DNA of 64,000 bases from CAWEWH01 sp963812775 (GTDB lineage Bacteria > Pseudomonadota > Alphaproteobacteria > Rhizobiales > Beijerinckiaceae). The stretch spans positions 62,001 through 126,000 of the forward strand of contig CAWEWH010000007.1 in assembly GCA_963812775.1 (NCBI GenBank), read 5' to 3'. Below are positions 36,101 through 44,722 of the stretch, one piece after another. A program made the position numbers and the translations under genes. The number at the start of each line of letters is the position of its first letter. Within the stretch, counting starts at the first letter, position 1. The notes under the pieces were generated by a model, which was not told the origin of the DNA, did no database searches, and was given only the letters and a program-made list of their open reading frames with translations.

Positions 36101-36269
36101 CGACCTCCCGGTCCTTCAGCTCGATCGGCTCTCGCGCGATGTCCGGAGGGGGAGCCGTTCGCGTCAGCGGCGTTCGTGTTGACGCACGCCGTGCTTTCCC
36201 CGCCACCGTCGCCTTCTGTCGGCTGCCCTTCTTCGTGCGGCTTCGGCGTGCTGCTTTCGCCATCACCAT
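33114..36269 (-). CDS. LCAT-like lipase / macro(M17-N)-like / CHAT protease multidomain protein
   Basis: A 1051-residue protein with three recognisable parts after a basic, disordered N-terminus (about 1-45). Residues ~95-400 are an LCAT-type alpha/beta hydrolase: VLILPGIMGSKLG, nucleophile Ser in HLVAHSMGGLVARA (near 203), then GDGTVPLQ and EEHGSLPNNS, which fit the Asp and His of the triad. Residues ~500-660 resemble the macro-like N-terminal domain of M17 aminopeptidases (ITEAEADAYVLGLFS, GEISILPTGKHP, VIAFAGLGSF). Residues ~740-1051 are a CHAT caspase-like protease with His in VIHYAGHAFFD (near 902) and Cys in FFSACESGRL (near 942). No membrane segment or signal peptide is seen. The gene stands alone. 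ATG 36269 is chosen; GTG 36275 and ATG 36263 are alternatives. The cellular target is unknown; a suicide or defence effector is one possibility. Confidence 0.82.
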   Translation of the reverse strand: MVMAKAARRSRTKKGSRQKATVAGKARRASTRTPLTRTAPPPDIAREPIELKDREVEAALLAGEDSGLLEDYFGPAQYAELRRLARDAATRSVRGGERVLILPGIMGSKLGRDGVGPFDDVIWANSLAIGLGRLAELTLNGAAKKIEPLGVLLFAYLKLKLKLQIAGYDADFFPFDWRLDLIELGKNLAVQIKQENRKVHLVAHSMGGLVARAALLEKPRLLGRIVMLGTPNFGSFSPIQAFRGVHSIVKKVDFIDPFHSAAELAAIFGTFPGLSEMLPSQQKYPADFFQLSSWPRSGPHPSEAMLRASAKVQNRLPTDYSELYIIAGVNQETVVDARVEDDEFVYTTSLAGDGTVPLQCVLLPSAKQTYFVEEEHGSLPNNSDVARAVDSIIATGATALLPTEQRQRRAEQVREVRERALPPQPYQGNDGRRLSAREKRVIAEEVASPDKSIPTGTLDVAATTAASVTVTPPDGGTADSIVIGRRRQHRLDVTLAFGSITEAEADAYVLGLFSPVPPGGAASALNELMGGAIDEMNARRMFNANVGEISILPTGKHPVRADVIAFAGLGSFDGFKAEVLEIVGENLVRTFINTRIDEFATVPIGGGSGAFTAEALRRLLVGFLRGLQDADRDHHFRGITICETDRDRFLALQREFYRLCGTKLFDGVEVTLREVELPRAAPMRGRAAAFPASQQNVFLMVRQESPHLGDPIEYGCSVLTSGAKATVFKDRKTVKRGDLETHLAQLGTDQGLSTKALPAFGTKLAEMVLPDSIRTILGRNLEHPLVVVHDAQSSKIPWETLRIDSKFPVLGAGLSHRYEADNLSIAKWLEERQRSATLNLLVVVNPTGDLPGAAAEGDRVTALFGKFKGAVKIRTLVEQQARKREVLDCMASGEFDVIHYAGHAFFDPIEPAKSGILCANREVLSGADLANVGNLPSLVFFSACESGRLRKGAKTAEIDDSKHPIDRVRRGISFAEAFLRGGVANYLGTYWPVGDASALAFADHFYQRILGGETLGAAVLTARKELEKIDSVDWADYILYGDPGFVLKTRN

Positions 36270-36411
36270 CCCCACTCTCTACGCGACGTGTCCATCATAG
36301 CGGGCACAACCGCCGGTTTTCAATCCAAGACCTGCAACCTCTAGTCGTTGAGGCAAGCTTGAATGAATTTTTGATCGTTTGTGCGGCAGCGGGGATCGCC
36401 AAACGCGCAGC

Positions 36412-36891
36412 CTAGCGCGGCCGCTTGCGCACCAGATATTTGTGCTCGCCCGACAGCACGAGGTCGCGGGCCTGGTTGTGGATCGTCGCCGCCATGACGA
36501 TGACTCCTGTGGTGCGCTGCGGGTTGAGCGCGGTGATGGTGAGCGCCGGATAGAGCGTGTCCCCCGGATAGACCGCCTTGTGGAAGGCTGACGACTGCTC
36601 GACGAAGGCAATCAGCGCTTCGTCGACCTGGTGCGGGAAGAGCCCGGCGCCCGCCGCCGTGAAGCAGACGATCTGCAGGCCATGCGCCAGCGGGCCGCGA
36701 TGGCCGCGGGCCTGGCAATATTCGACATCATAGTGGATCGGATGGTTGTCTCCCGACAGCATCTGGAAGGCGGAGAAATGCGCCTCCGTCATCGTGCGGC
36801 TTGGCAGGACGTAGCGCTCGCCCACCGCGAAATCCTCGAACCAGCGTTGGGGGGCCAGCCGATGTTTGCCGGGGTCGAATTCTCCTGCCAT
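36412..36891 (-). CDS. MaoC-like (R)-specific enoyl-CoA hydratase/dehydratase
   Basis: A 159-residue single hot-dog-fold protein. The hydratase motif is visible as FSAFQMLSGDNHPIHYDVEYCQARGHRGPLAHG, broken here by the catalytic Asp-x4-His pair in SGDNHPIH. The C-terminus contains the strand TTGVIVMAATIHNQ. The ATG at 36891 has a strong ribosome site (GGGAGGACCGAGC). It is divergent from a quinone oxidoreductase gene with only 29 bases between the starts, so the two share a regulatory region. Substrate is not determinable; MaoC-type dehydratases act on fatty acyl-CoA or on mesaconyl/methylmalyl-type CoA esters. Confidence 0.85.
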   Translation of the reverse strand: MAGEFDPGKHRLAPQRWFEDFAVGERYVLPSRTMTEAHFSAFQMLSGDNHPIHYDVEYCQARGHRGPLAHGLQIVCFTAAGAGLFPHQVDEALIAFVEQSSAFHKAVYPGDTLYPALTITALNPQRTTGVIVMAATIHNQARDLVLSGEHKYLVRKRPR

Positions 36892-36920
36892 GCTCGGTCC
36901 TCCCGCTCGAAGGCTCTTTC

Positions 36921-37898
36921 ATGCCACGCGCCGTCATCTGCCGCACCCACGGCAGCTTCGAATCCCTCGCCCTGGAGATGGTGCCGTCGCCGCCCCTTGC
37001 CGACAGCCAGGTACGCGTCGCGCTGCAGGCGGCCGGCCTCAACTTCCCCGACGTGCTGATGGTCAGGGGCACATATCAGCACAAGCCGCCGCTGCCCTTC
37101 GTGCCCGGCATGGAGGCGGCTGGAATCGTGTCGGAGATCGGCCCTAAGGCGGTGGGCTTTGCGGTCGGTGACCGCGTCATGGTTGGCCTCATGCCGGGCG
37201 GCTATGCCGACGAGGCGGTCGTCAGCCCCGACCACCTGACGCGGTTGCCCGACCACTACAGCTTCGAGGAAGGCGCGGTGTTCCGCGTCGGTTACACGAC
37301 CGCCTATCACGCGCTCATCGAGCGCTCCGCGCTCGTCGCCGGCGAGACGCTTTTGGTGCACGGCGCGGGCGGCGGCATGGGGCTCGCTGCCGTCGAGCTC
37401 GGCAAGGTTCTCGGTGCTACGGTGATCGCTGCCGCTTCGAGCGACGACAAGCTCGCCGCCGCGAAGCAAAAGGGTGCCGACCACACCGTGCGCTACGGCG
37501 ACGGTCCCTTTCCCGAGGCGGTGAAGGGCCTGACAGGCGGGAAGGGCGCCGACGTGGTGTTCGATCCGGTCGGCGGCGAGGTGCTGGAACAAAGCCTGCG
37601 CTGCATCGCCTTCGGGGCCCGCATCCTCGTGATCGGCTTCACCGGCGGCGTTGGCCTCCCCAAAACCAACCTCCTGCTCATCAAGGGCGCGACCTTGATG
37701 GGGACGCGGGCTGGCGAGGCGGCGCGCCGCAATCCCAAGCTCGCCGCGGCGCGCCGCGACGGCATGGCGCGGCTCTTGGCGGAAGGAAGGCTGCGCCCAT
37801 ACATCTCGGCGCGCTTCCCGCTGGAGCGTTTCGCCGACGGCATGCGGCTTCTCGAGGACCGCAAGGCCATCGGCCGCATCGTGCTCACGACGCGCTAA
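36921..37898 (+). CDS. Zinc-independent quinone oxidoreductase (MDR superfamily)
   Basis: A 325-residue NADPH:quinone oxidoreductase-type medium-chain dehydrogenase. It has the GroES-like N-terminal domain (ALQAAGLNFPDVLMVRGTYQ, PFVPGMEAAGIVSEIG) and a Rossmann domain with the nucleotide motif LLVHGAGGGMGLAAVELGKVLG. The Cys/His zinc ligands of alcohol dehydrogenases are absent. The C-terminal RIVLTTR is typical. The start is ATG 36921 (MPRAVICRTHG); an upstream in-frame ATG at 36801 runs back across the divergent MaoC gene and is not credible. It probably reduces quinones or enoyl compounds. Confidence 0.92.
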   Translation: MPRAVICRTHGSFESLALEMVPSPPLADSQVRVALQAAGLNFPDVLMVRGTYQHKPPLPFVPGMEAAGIVSEIGPKAVGFAVGDRVMVGLMPGGYADEAVVSPDHLTRLPDHYSFEEGAVFRVGYTTAYHALIERSALVAGETLLVHGAGGGMGLAAVELGKVLGATVIAAASSDDKLAAAKQKGADHTVRYGDGPFPEAVKGLTGGKGADVVFDPVGGEVLEQSLRCIAFGARILVIGFTGGVGLPKTNLLLIKGATLMGTRAGEAARRNPKLAAARRDGMARLLAEGRLRPYISARFPLERFADGMRLLEDRKAIGRIVLTTR

Positions 37899-38109
37899 CG
37901 CCTTGTCCCGAAAGGCAGGCGGCCCTTCGGAAAGTCACGTGCCAGGTGGGCGCTTGCGCGACCGGCGCCGGCTTGGCTATCCTGCTGTTGGCCGTGACGG
38001 TGGCCAACGGTCCGCGTGAAGGGCATAGCCCGCCGCGTCTGTTCGACATCGCAACCTGACTTCCTGCCCAAGACCGCGGACGCTGGGCGATTGTGGAAGG
38101 AAGGTTTTC

Positions 38110-39603
38110 ATGGCCCGCGATCCCATCTCATCGCCTGTTGACGTGCGGCCGCTGCCGCCGCGCCCCAGCCTCGAGCATCTCAAGAACGAGGCCAAGCAGC
38201 GCCTCAAGCGGCTGCGCGCCGGCGACCCGCACGCCAAACTCGCCGCCGCCCAACTTGTCGTGGCCCGCCAGTACGGCTTTTCGAGTTGGCGTCCGCTCAA
38301 GGCGCATGTCGACAAGCGCGCGGTCGAAAAGACGCTGCGGCACGGTCTTTGACGCTGCCCGCGCCGGCGACATCGAAGCGGTGCGCGGCGCCTTCGAGCA
38401 AGGCTTCGATCCCGCGGCGCTCGACGACGACGGCCGCACCGTGCACCAGATCGCCAAGGATCGCGGGTCACGGGCCATCGAACTGCTGGCGCGTCCAGCA
38501 CGAGGAGCGCGACACGCGTCCGCCCCGACGAGCGGCGGCAGGTCGATGCCATCGTGGCGGCGGCCGAGAAGGGTGATCCGCAGACAAGCTGGCGCGCTTG
38601 CTCGACATGCATCCCCAGCCTGATCAACGCCCGCGGCGGCAATTTCCAGCAGCAGACGGCCCTGCACAAGGCGGCCTGGCGCAATCACGCCGCCTGCGTG
38701 CGACTCCTGCTCGATCGCGGCGCTGACGTCGCCATCCGCGACACTGGCGACAACGCCTATGCGCTGCATTTCGCGGCCGAGGCGGCCGATCTCGCCGTCG
38801 TCAGCTGTTGGTCGAGGCGGGCTCCGACGTGATCGGCAAGGCGACGATCATCGCCTCGAGGTGCTCGGCTGGGCCACCTGCTTCCGGGCGGGCGCGCGGA
38901 CGTTGCAGACTATCTGCTGGCCAGGGCGCGAGGCTCAATCTGTGGTCGGCCATCGCGCTGGGCCGAGCCGAGGAGGTGCGGGCTTCATCCGGCCGATCCT
39001 CACTGCTCGAGGCGCGCATGAGCCGCAACGAGCATCGCCGCACGCCGCTGCACCATGCCGCCGCCTGAAGAATCCCGAGGTCGTCCGGCTGCTGCTCGAT
39101 CTCGGCGCCGACCTCGAACGCCACCGACATGACCGGCGCGACGGCGCTCGTCATCGCGGCGCAGCGAGGGCGCCGACGCGACGTGGTCGACGATGCTGCT
39201 GGCAGGCCGGCGCGCCGGTCGATTTCATCGCGGCTTCAGCCTCGGCCGCTACGATCTGGCCGAGGCGATGCTGCGCGACGACCCGTCCCGCATCGGGCCC
39301 GACGGGCGGGACACGATCGCCCTGCATGTCTGCGGTCAGCAAACGCAACGCCGAGGCGGTGCGCTGGCTCATCGACCAAGGGTCGACGTCAACGCCAAGC
39401 GCGTGATGTGGGACTGCAACCACACGGCGCTGCACATGACGGCCGACGACGGCAACGTCGAGATCGCGCGGATGCTGCTCGATGCCGGCGCCGATCCTCA
39501 CATTCACGACGACAAGTACGACAACACGGCGCTCGGCTGGGCCGAGTTCTGCGGCCAAGACGGCTTGGCACAATTGCTGCGAGAGCGGGGGGCTGCGAAG
39601 TAG
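38110..39603 (+). pseudogene. Ankyrin-repeat protein gene interrupted by many frameshifts
   Basis: The intact start (ATG 38110, ribosome site AAGGAAGG) gives MARDPISSPVDVRPLPPRPSLEHLKNEAKQ broken here after a typical N-terminus of rhizobial ankyrin proteins (LRAGDPHAKLAAAQLVVARQYGFSSWRPLKAHVD). The frame is lost near 38345 and switches repeatedly until the stop at 39603. Joining fragments from all three frames restores ankyrin repeats such as TALHKAAWRNHAACVRLLL, RTPLHHAAA, NPEVVRLLLDLGADL and HTALHMTADDGNVEIARMLL, for a protein near 490 residues. At least ten single-base shifts are needed over 1.3 kb, yet the residues between shifts remain well conserved. This pattern suits sequence error or very recent inactivation more than long decay. 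The role would be protein-protein interaction. Confidence 0.8.
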
Positions 39604-39625
39604 CGCTGGATCGGCGCCTTACGGG

Positions 39626-39735
39626 CTTCGAGGCTCACGCTTCGCGTGAGCACCTCAGCATGAGGAAATTGGTGATGCCATCCGCAAGGTCCTCACCCTG
39701 AGGTGCTCGCATGCGAAAGCATGCGAGCCTCGAAG
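39626..39735. repeat. Palindromic intergenic repeat (REP-like) between convergent genes
   Basis: Two arms face each other: CTTCGAGGCTC...CCTCAGCATGAGG (39626-39665) and CCTCACCCTGAGG...GAGCCTCGAAG (39691-39735). Each arm contains its own hairpin, GCTCACGC-TTC-GCGTGAGC on the left and GCTCGCATGC-GAAA-GCATGCGAGC on the right. Elements of this shape with CCTCAxxCTGAGG and GCCTCGAAG cores recur in genomes of Bradyrhizobium-like bacteria. It lies between the 3' ends of the ankyrin and crotonase genes and may also end transcription from both sides. Confidence 0.7.
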
Positions 39736-39768
39736 GCGCTCGGAAGATGTGCAGGGCGACCCGAGCAC

Positions 39769-40662
<894 letters not shown>

Positions 40663-40829
40663 CGCGCGCCTCTTGCTTTGGTGACCCACAATAGGCGGCG
40701 GCGTCAGGGCTGCACAGCCTTGCCGAGCGCATGGCGCCGAGCGTCAGGAGCTGGCAACGAGGCAGTTTGACGGGCGCTCGAAACCTGCCACAACACAGGC
40801 GGGGCGGCCGGTCAGGGGATCAATCCGCA

Positions 40830-42944
40830 ATGGTATCGCAGCGTCTCGTCACCTTGGTGTTCGCCGCCACCATGGGGATCGCCGGATTCCTGTTGTTCCA
40901 AGTGCAGCCAGTGATGGCCAAGTTCATCCTGCCATGGTTCGGCGGCAGCGCGACGACGTGGATCGTCTGCATGCTGTTCTTCCAGCTCGCACTGCTGGTC
41001 GGCTACGCCTACGCCTATGCGGTGACGCGCCCTTTTCCGCTGAAGACGCAGGCTATCGCCCAGGTGGTACTGCTCGTCCTCGTGCTGGCGCTGCTGCCGA
41101 TCACGCCAACGGATGCCTGGAAGCCGCTCGATGCCAGCAATCCCGTCGGCCGCATCCTGGCGCTTCTCGCCTTCAGCGTCGGCGCGCCCTACGCGGTGCT
41201 GGCCACCACCTCGCCGCTGCTGCAGCGCTGGTTGGTGAACGTTGATCCGACGATCGACGTGTCGCGGTTGTTCGCGGTGTCGAATTTTGGCTCATTCCTC
41301 GGCCTGCTGTCATATCCGTTCCTGTTCGAGCCGCTCATCTCGAGCCCCGAGCAGACGCGCTGGTGGTCCTACGCCTTCGTGGCCTACGCGGCGCTGTTCG
41401 CCGTCTGCGCGTGGTTGGTCGTGCGTTACGGCAAGAACGAAGGGCCGGCGACCGACAGCGCCGTCACGTCCGACACGCGCGGCGACGCCTTCGCGGCCTG
41501 GATCGTCTATTCGGCCCTCGGCTCCGTGCTGCTCCTCGGCACCACCAACCAGATCACTCAATGGTCGGCCGTGGTGCCGTTCCTGTGGATCGTGCCCCTC
41601 AGCCTCTATTTGCTCACCTTCGTCATCGCCTTCGGTAACCAGCGCTTCTACCACCGCACGGTCTACGCCATTGCCTTCCTGCTGCTGGCGCTTTTGACCT
41701 TCTACATTGCACGGCCTGAATCCTCCGCCGATCTCCTCGTCCAGGTGGGCCTGCACTCGGCCACCATGTTCGCCGGCTGCATGATCTGCCATGCCGAGAT
41801 GGTGCGCCTGCAGCCGCCGCCGCGGCGCCTGCCGGCTTTCTACGTGACCATCGCGTTCGGCGGGGCGTTGGGCGGCGTCTTTGTGGCGCTCATCGCGCCG
41901 CTGATCTTCCGCGACTATTGGGAGCACCCGCTGGCCATCGCCGTGGTCGGTGCCATCGCAGTCTGGCTCGTTCTGCGGTTGCCGGCAATACGCGGCTGGG
42001 AGCGGCCGGCCGCCGCCGCCGTCGGCATCCTGTTTGCCGTCGGGCTCGCGGGCGCCGCCTTCATGGAGTTCCGCGGTGAGGCCTACGTGCTCGAGCGGGC
42101 GCGCAACTTCTACGGCGTCATCAAGATCCTCAAGACCGACGTCGGCGATCCCGTCAAGGAAGCCATTATCATGCAGCAGGGGGGCGTCGACCAAGGCTGG
42201 CAGTCGGCCATTCCCGACAAGCGCCGGGTGCCGGCTTGCGCCTTCAATGAGAACAGCGGCGTCGGCCGCGCGATCTTCAACCACAAGAAGCGCCGCGCCG
42301 ACCCCAACGCACCATTGCGCATCGGCATCGTCGGCATGGGGGCGGCGATGATTGCCAGCCACGGCAAGCCGGGCGATGTGCTGCGCTACTACGAGATCAA
42401 CCCGGCCGTCGCCGATCTCGAAGGCAGGTACTTCACCTTCCGCAAGGACAGCGCCGCCTCGAAGATCGACGTCCTCTTCGGTGACGGCCGCATCCTGCTC
42501 GAGCGCGAGGCGCAGAACAGCGGCTCGCAGCGCTTCGACGTTCTCGCCATCGACGCCTTCCGCGGTGCCTCGCCGCCCATGCATCTGATGACCCAGGAGG
42601 CCTTCGACATCTATCTCAAGCACATCGAGGCCGACGGCATCATCGCCATCAACTTCGAGCTCGATACGTTCGAGCTGGCGCCGCTGCACCGGGGTCTTGC
42701 GTCGAAGTTCGGGCTCGACGTGCGCTGGTTCGAGACCCCCGATGTGAAGGGCGGGCCTGACGATTGCAGCGACGTGCCGAGCTGGGCGCTTTATACCCGC
42801 GACAAGGCCCTGTTCGAGGTGCCGAGCGTCAAGGCGGCGGTGTCGCAATGGCGGGACGAGAAGACGACGCAATTGCTGTGGACCGACCACAGCAGCAATC
42901 TCATGAGCATCATCAACTGGGACGAGTTGCTGGGTCGCGAGTGA
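40830..42944 (+). CDS. Membrane-fused spermidine synthase-like protein
   Basis: About 704 residues. The N-terminal ~430 residues contain roughly ten hydrophobic segments, beginning LVTLVFAATMGIAGFLLFQVQPVMAKFILPWFGGSATTW broken here. The conserved FQVQPxxAKxxLPxxGGxxxxW pattern marks the membrane part of fused spermidine synthase-like proteins. The C-terminal ~230 residues are a SAM-dependent aminopropyltransferase-like domain with RIGIVGMGAAMIASHG, DVLRYYEINPAV, DVLFGDGRILLE and FDVLAIDAFRGASPPMHLMT. ATG 40830 with GGGGAT upstream is preferred to an earlier start at 40731. Whether it makes polyamines or modifies another substrate at the membrane is unknown. Confidence 0.88.
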   Translation: MVSQRLVTLVFAATMGIAGFLLFQVQPVMAKFILPWFGGSATTWIVCMLFFQLALLVGYAYAYAVTRPFPLKTQAIAQVVLLVLVLALLPITPTDAWKPLDASNPVGRILALLAFSVGAPYAVLATTSPLLQRWLVNVDPTIDVSRLFAVSNFGSFLGLLSYPFLFEPLISSPEQTRWWSYAFVAYAALFAVCAWLVVRYGKNEGPATDSAVTSDTRGDAFAAWIVYSALGSVLLLGTTNQITQWSAVVPFLWIVPLSLYLLTFVIAFGNQRFYHRTVYAIAFLLLALLTFYIARPESSADLLVQVGLHSATMFAGCMICHAEMVRLQPPPRRLPAFYVTIAFGGALGGVFVALIAPLIFRDYWEHPLAIAVVGAIAVWLVLRLPAIRGWERPAAAAVGILFAVGLAGAAFMEFRGEAYVLERARNFYGVIKILKTDVGDPVKEAIIMQQGGVDQGWQSAIPDKRRVPACAFNENSGVGRAIFNHKKRRADPNAPLRIGIVGMGAAMIASHGKPGDVLRYYEINPAVADLEGRYFTFRKDSAASKIDVLFGDGRILLEREAQNSGSQRFDVLAIDAFRGASPPMHLMTQEAFDIYLKHIEADGIIAINFELDTFELAPLHRGLASKFGLDVRWFETPDVKGGPDDCSDVPSWALYTRDKALFEVPSVKAAVSQWRDEKTTQLLWTDHSSNLMSIINWDELLGRE

Positions 42945-42979
42945 CTTGAGCGGAGCCGGGCGGCACCACCAACTTGGGC

Positions 42980-43004
42980 GGAACCGTGAGGCGGGCGGCG
43001 GGTT
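42980..43004 (+). promoter_or_regulatory. EcfG-like promoter candidate before a small charged protein gene
   Basis: GGAAC (42980-42984), 16-base spacer, GGTT (43001-43004). This differs from the EcfG consensus GGAAC-N16/17-CGTT by one base of the -10 element, the same deviation as before the glgX operon. It lies 25 bases before the ATG at 43029. Confidence 0.33.
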
Positions 43005-43028
43005 CTCCTTGCAACTGAGGAGAAACAA

Positions 43029-43268
43029 ATGGCCGCGAAAGACAACCCGCAGCGTCGGGAGACCGCGCACCCGGAGAAGAAGCGAGAGGACAAGCTGCTC
43101 GACAGGTCGCTCGAAGACACGTTTCCGGCGAGCGATCCTTCGTCCGTGACCCGCGCCCCCAAGGAAAAGCGCGAGACGGCACAACCGCCGGCCCACGGCG
43201 CCGACCGCAAGCCGCCGGCGCCGTCGACGGACGGCAAGGCGGAGTCGGAGAGCCACAAGAACCGCTGA
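43029..43268 (+). CDS. Small, highly charged hypothetical protein
   Basis: A 79-residue protein without hydrophobic segments, very rich in Lys, Arg, Glu, Asp and Pro. The core DKLLDRSLEDTFPASDPSSVTR resembles a short conserved motif of small uncharacterised proteins common in Hyphomicrobiales. It begins at an ATG preceded by a near-ideal ribosome site (GAGGAG, spacing about six), so it is very likely expressed. The composition suggests a disordered, soluble protein. An EcfG-like motif just upstream hints at stress control. Function is unknown. Confidence 0.75.
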   Translation: MAAKDNPQRRETAHPEKKREDKLLDRSLEDTFPASDPSSVTRAPKEKRETAQPPAHGADRKPPAPSTDGKAESESHKNR

Positions 43269-43295
43269 ACTCGAGCGCACATCTCGCTTGAAGCG

Positions 43296-43985
43296 CTATT
43301 GAGCGGGCTCGACCCGAGCGACAGGCCGGCCCTCCGCTATCTCAATCCGCACCGCGAAATCGTAGCGATCGATATCGAGAGCGATGTCGAGGTCGCCTTT
43401 GGGCAAATGCGGATAGGCAGGCGTGCCGAAGCGGGCAGCGTCCTTGCTGGCCAGGATAATGCCTTTGACCGCGGCTGCGTCACCGCTTCGGCCTTGCAGG
43501 AGGTTTCTCAAATGCAGGGCGCATACCTCGTCCTCGTCGGTGCGGTCGATTGCCCGGTTGCCCATCGCCACCAGGGCGACGTGCTTGGCACCCCTCGCCA
43601 GCGCTTTGGCGGTCGCCTGTGCTGTGACCAGGGATGCGGCGTAGAGCCGATCGGCCTGCGCCGCCGCCACGACGCCCTGCGTGCCCGCGCTTGTTCTCTG
43701 GATGATTGATTGTCCTCGAAAATCGACGTTGCAAATCTCGAAAGGCGAGTTGCCGTAGTCGAAGCCGTCGGGCGCCACGCCGCCGACCTCACCCATGCAG
43801 ATCTGGCCCACGCCGGTTCGCCTCAGCGTCAGTGCCTCATCGACCGAGCCGACCATGACGATCTGCAACGCGCCGTTGGCGAGGGCGACCGCCGCGCTCG
43901 TGAAGGCGCGGAACACGTCGATAATGGCGACGTTGCCGGTTGCCTGCTTGGCGCCTTCGAGGAGGCTCCTGATCACGATGTCCAT
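43296..43985 (-). CDS. ComB-like 2-phosphosulfolactate phosphatase family protein
   Basis: About 229 residues with the ComB family signature: VAIIDVFRAFTSAAVALANGA, CMGEVGGVAPDGFDYGNSPFEI, IQRTSAGTQGVVAA and HVALVAMGN. ComB hydrolyses 2-phosphosulfolactate in coenzyme M synthesis in archaea; in bacteria related proteins occur without that pathway, so the physiological substrate here is uncertain. The start is placed at ATG 43985 (MDIVIRSLLEG); ATGs at 43997 and 44009 are close alternatives. The long in-frame upstream extension to 44447 is non-family sequence overlapping the next gene and is rejected. Confidence 0.82.
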   Translation of the reverse strand: MDIVIRSLLEGAKQATGNVAIIDVFRAFTSAAVALANGALQIVMVGSVDEALTLRRTGVGQICMGEVGGVAPDGFDYGNSPFEICNVDFRGQSIIQRTSAGTQGVVAAAQADRLYAASLVTAQATAKALARGAKHVALVAMGNRAIDRTDEDEVCALHLRNLLQGRSGDAAAVKGIILASKDAARFGTPAYPHLPKGDLDIALDIDRYDFAVRIEIAEGRPVARVEPAQ

Positions 43986-44084
43986 GGCGGGACACATAGC
44001 ACGAGGCATCGCGCTAAGGCGTTCGGCTCCTGACAGGAACTGGCGGCCTCTGGTACGAGCGTTTGTCAACCGGAGCGCCGTCCC

Positions 44085-44708
44085 TTGCCGCTGCAAAACC
44101 GTGTCACGCCGTTCGGTGAGCTGGTCTCGACACCCGCCCGTGGGCTCCTCTTCGGCAATCGCGGTGGCCGTATCCATGATCCGATGACCCGCCGCCTCAC
44201 CAGGCGGCGGTGGACGTCGCGACGCTGGATTTGCTGCGTCACCGCGTTCAAGAACCGCCATCGCCGCGTCTGGGGACACGGCTACACCGAGCTCTTCTTC
44301 CTCGACGACGTAACGGCGCTGGCGGCCGGCCACCGCCCGTGCATGGAATGCCGCCGCAGCGACAATCTCGCCTATCGCGCCGCGGTGACGCGGGCCCGCG
44401 GTTCGGCCTCGCTGATCATGTGCGACGACCTCGACCGGCTCCTGCATGACGAGCGGCTCGACGGGCGCGCCAAGCGGCTGAACTGGGTACGTGGCGAGGG
44501 CCTGCCCGATGGAGCCATGGTCGCGGACGGTGACGGCGTGGCCCTGGCGCTGCGCGGCGGCAGCGCCTTGCCGTGGGCGCCGTCCGGCTATGGGCCGCCG
44601 GTCGGCCGGCCGTCAGGAAGGCTCGCGGTTCTGACGCCGCCTACCTCGATCGCGGCATTGGCCAACGGCTTCCTGCCGCGCTGGCATGACAGTGCAGCGG
44701 CGACGTAA
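44085..44708 (+). CDS. Conserved hypothetical protein with Ada-like Cys motif
   Basis: A 207-residue protein beginning TTG (LPLQNRVTPFGELV). It has a basic first half (GNRGGRIHDP, TRRRWTSRRWICC) and a motif ELFFLDDVTALAAGHRPCMECRRSD. The latter resembles the Cys-x2-Cys turn of the Ada methylphosphotriester zinc fold (AxAAGxRPCxxC). A further Cys-Asp segment follows (LIMCDDLDRLLHDERLD). I do not know a named family. Metal binding, possibly with nucleic-acid contact, is an inference from the motif only. It is divergent from the ComB-like gene with 99 bases between the starts. Confidence 0.7.
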   Translation: MPLQNRVTPFGELVSTPARGLLFGNRGGRIHDPMTRRLTRRRWTSRRWICCVTAFKNRHRRVWGHGYTELFFLDDVTALAAGHRPCMECRRSDNLAYRAAVTRARGSASLIMCDDLDRLLHDERLDGRAKRLNWVRGEGLPDGAMVADGDGVALALRGGSALPWAPSGYGPPVGRPSGRLAVLTPPTSIAALANGFLPRWHDSAAAT

Positions 44709-44722
44709 TCCCGCATGCGGGT

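Noticed and set aside
41310..43280. 656-residue minus-strand frame opposite the spermidine-synthase-like gene
   Set aside because: Arg/Gly/His-rich shadow without domains; it also runs through the small charged protein gene.
43986..44447. In-frame N-terminal extension of the ComB-like protein
   Set aside because: The extension overlaps the divergent gene at 44085 and has no similarity to the family; ComB motifs begin right after ATG 43985.
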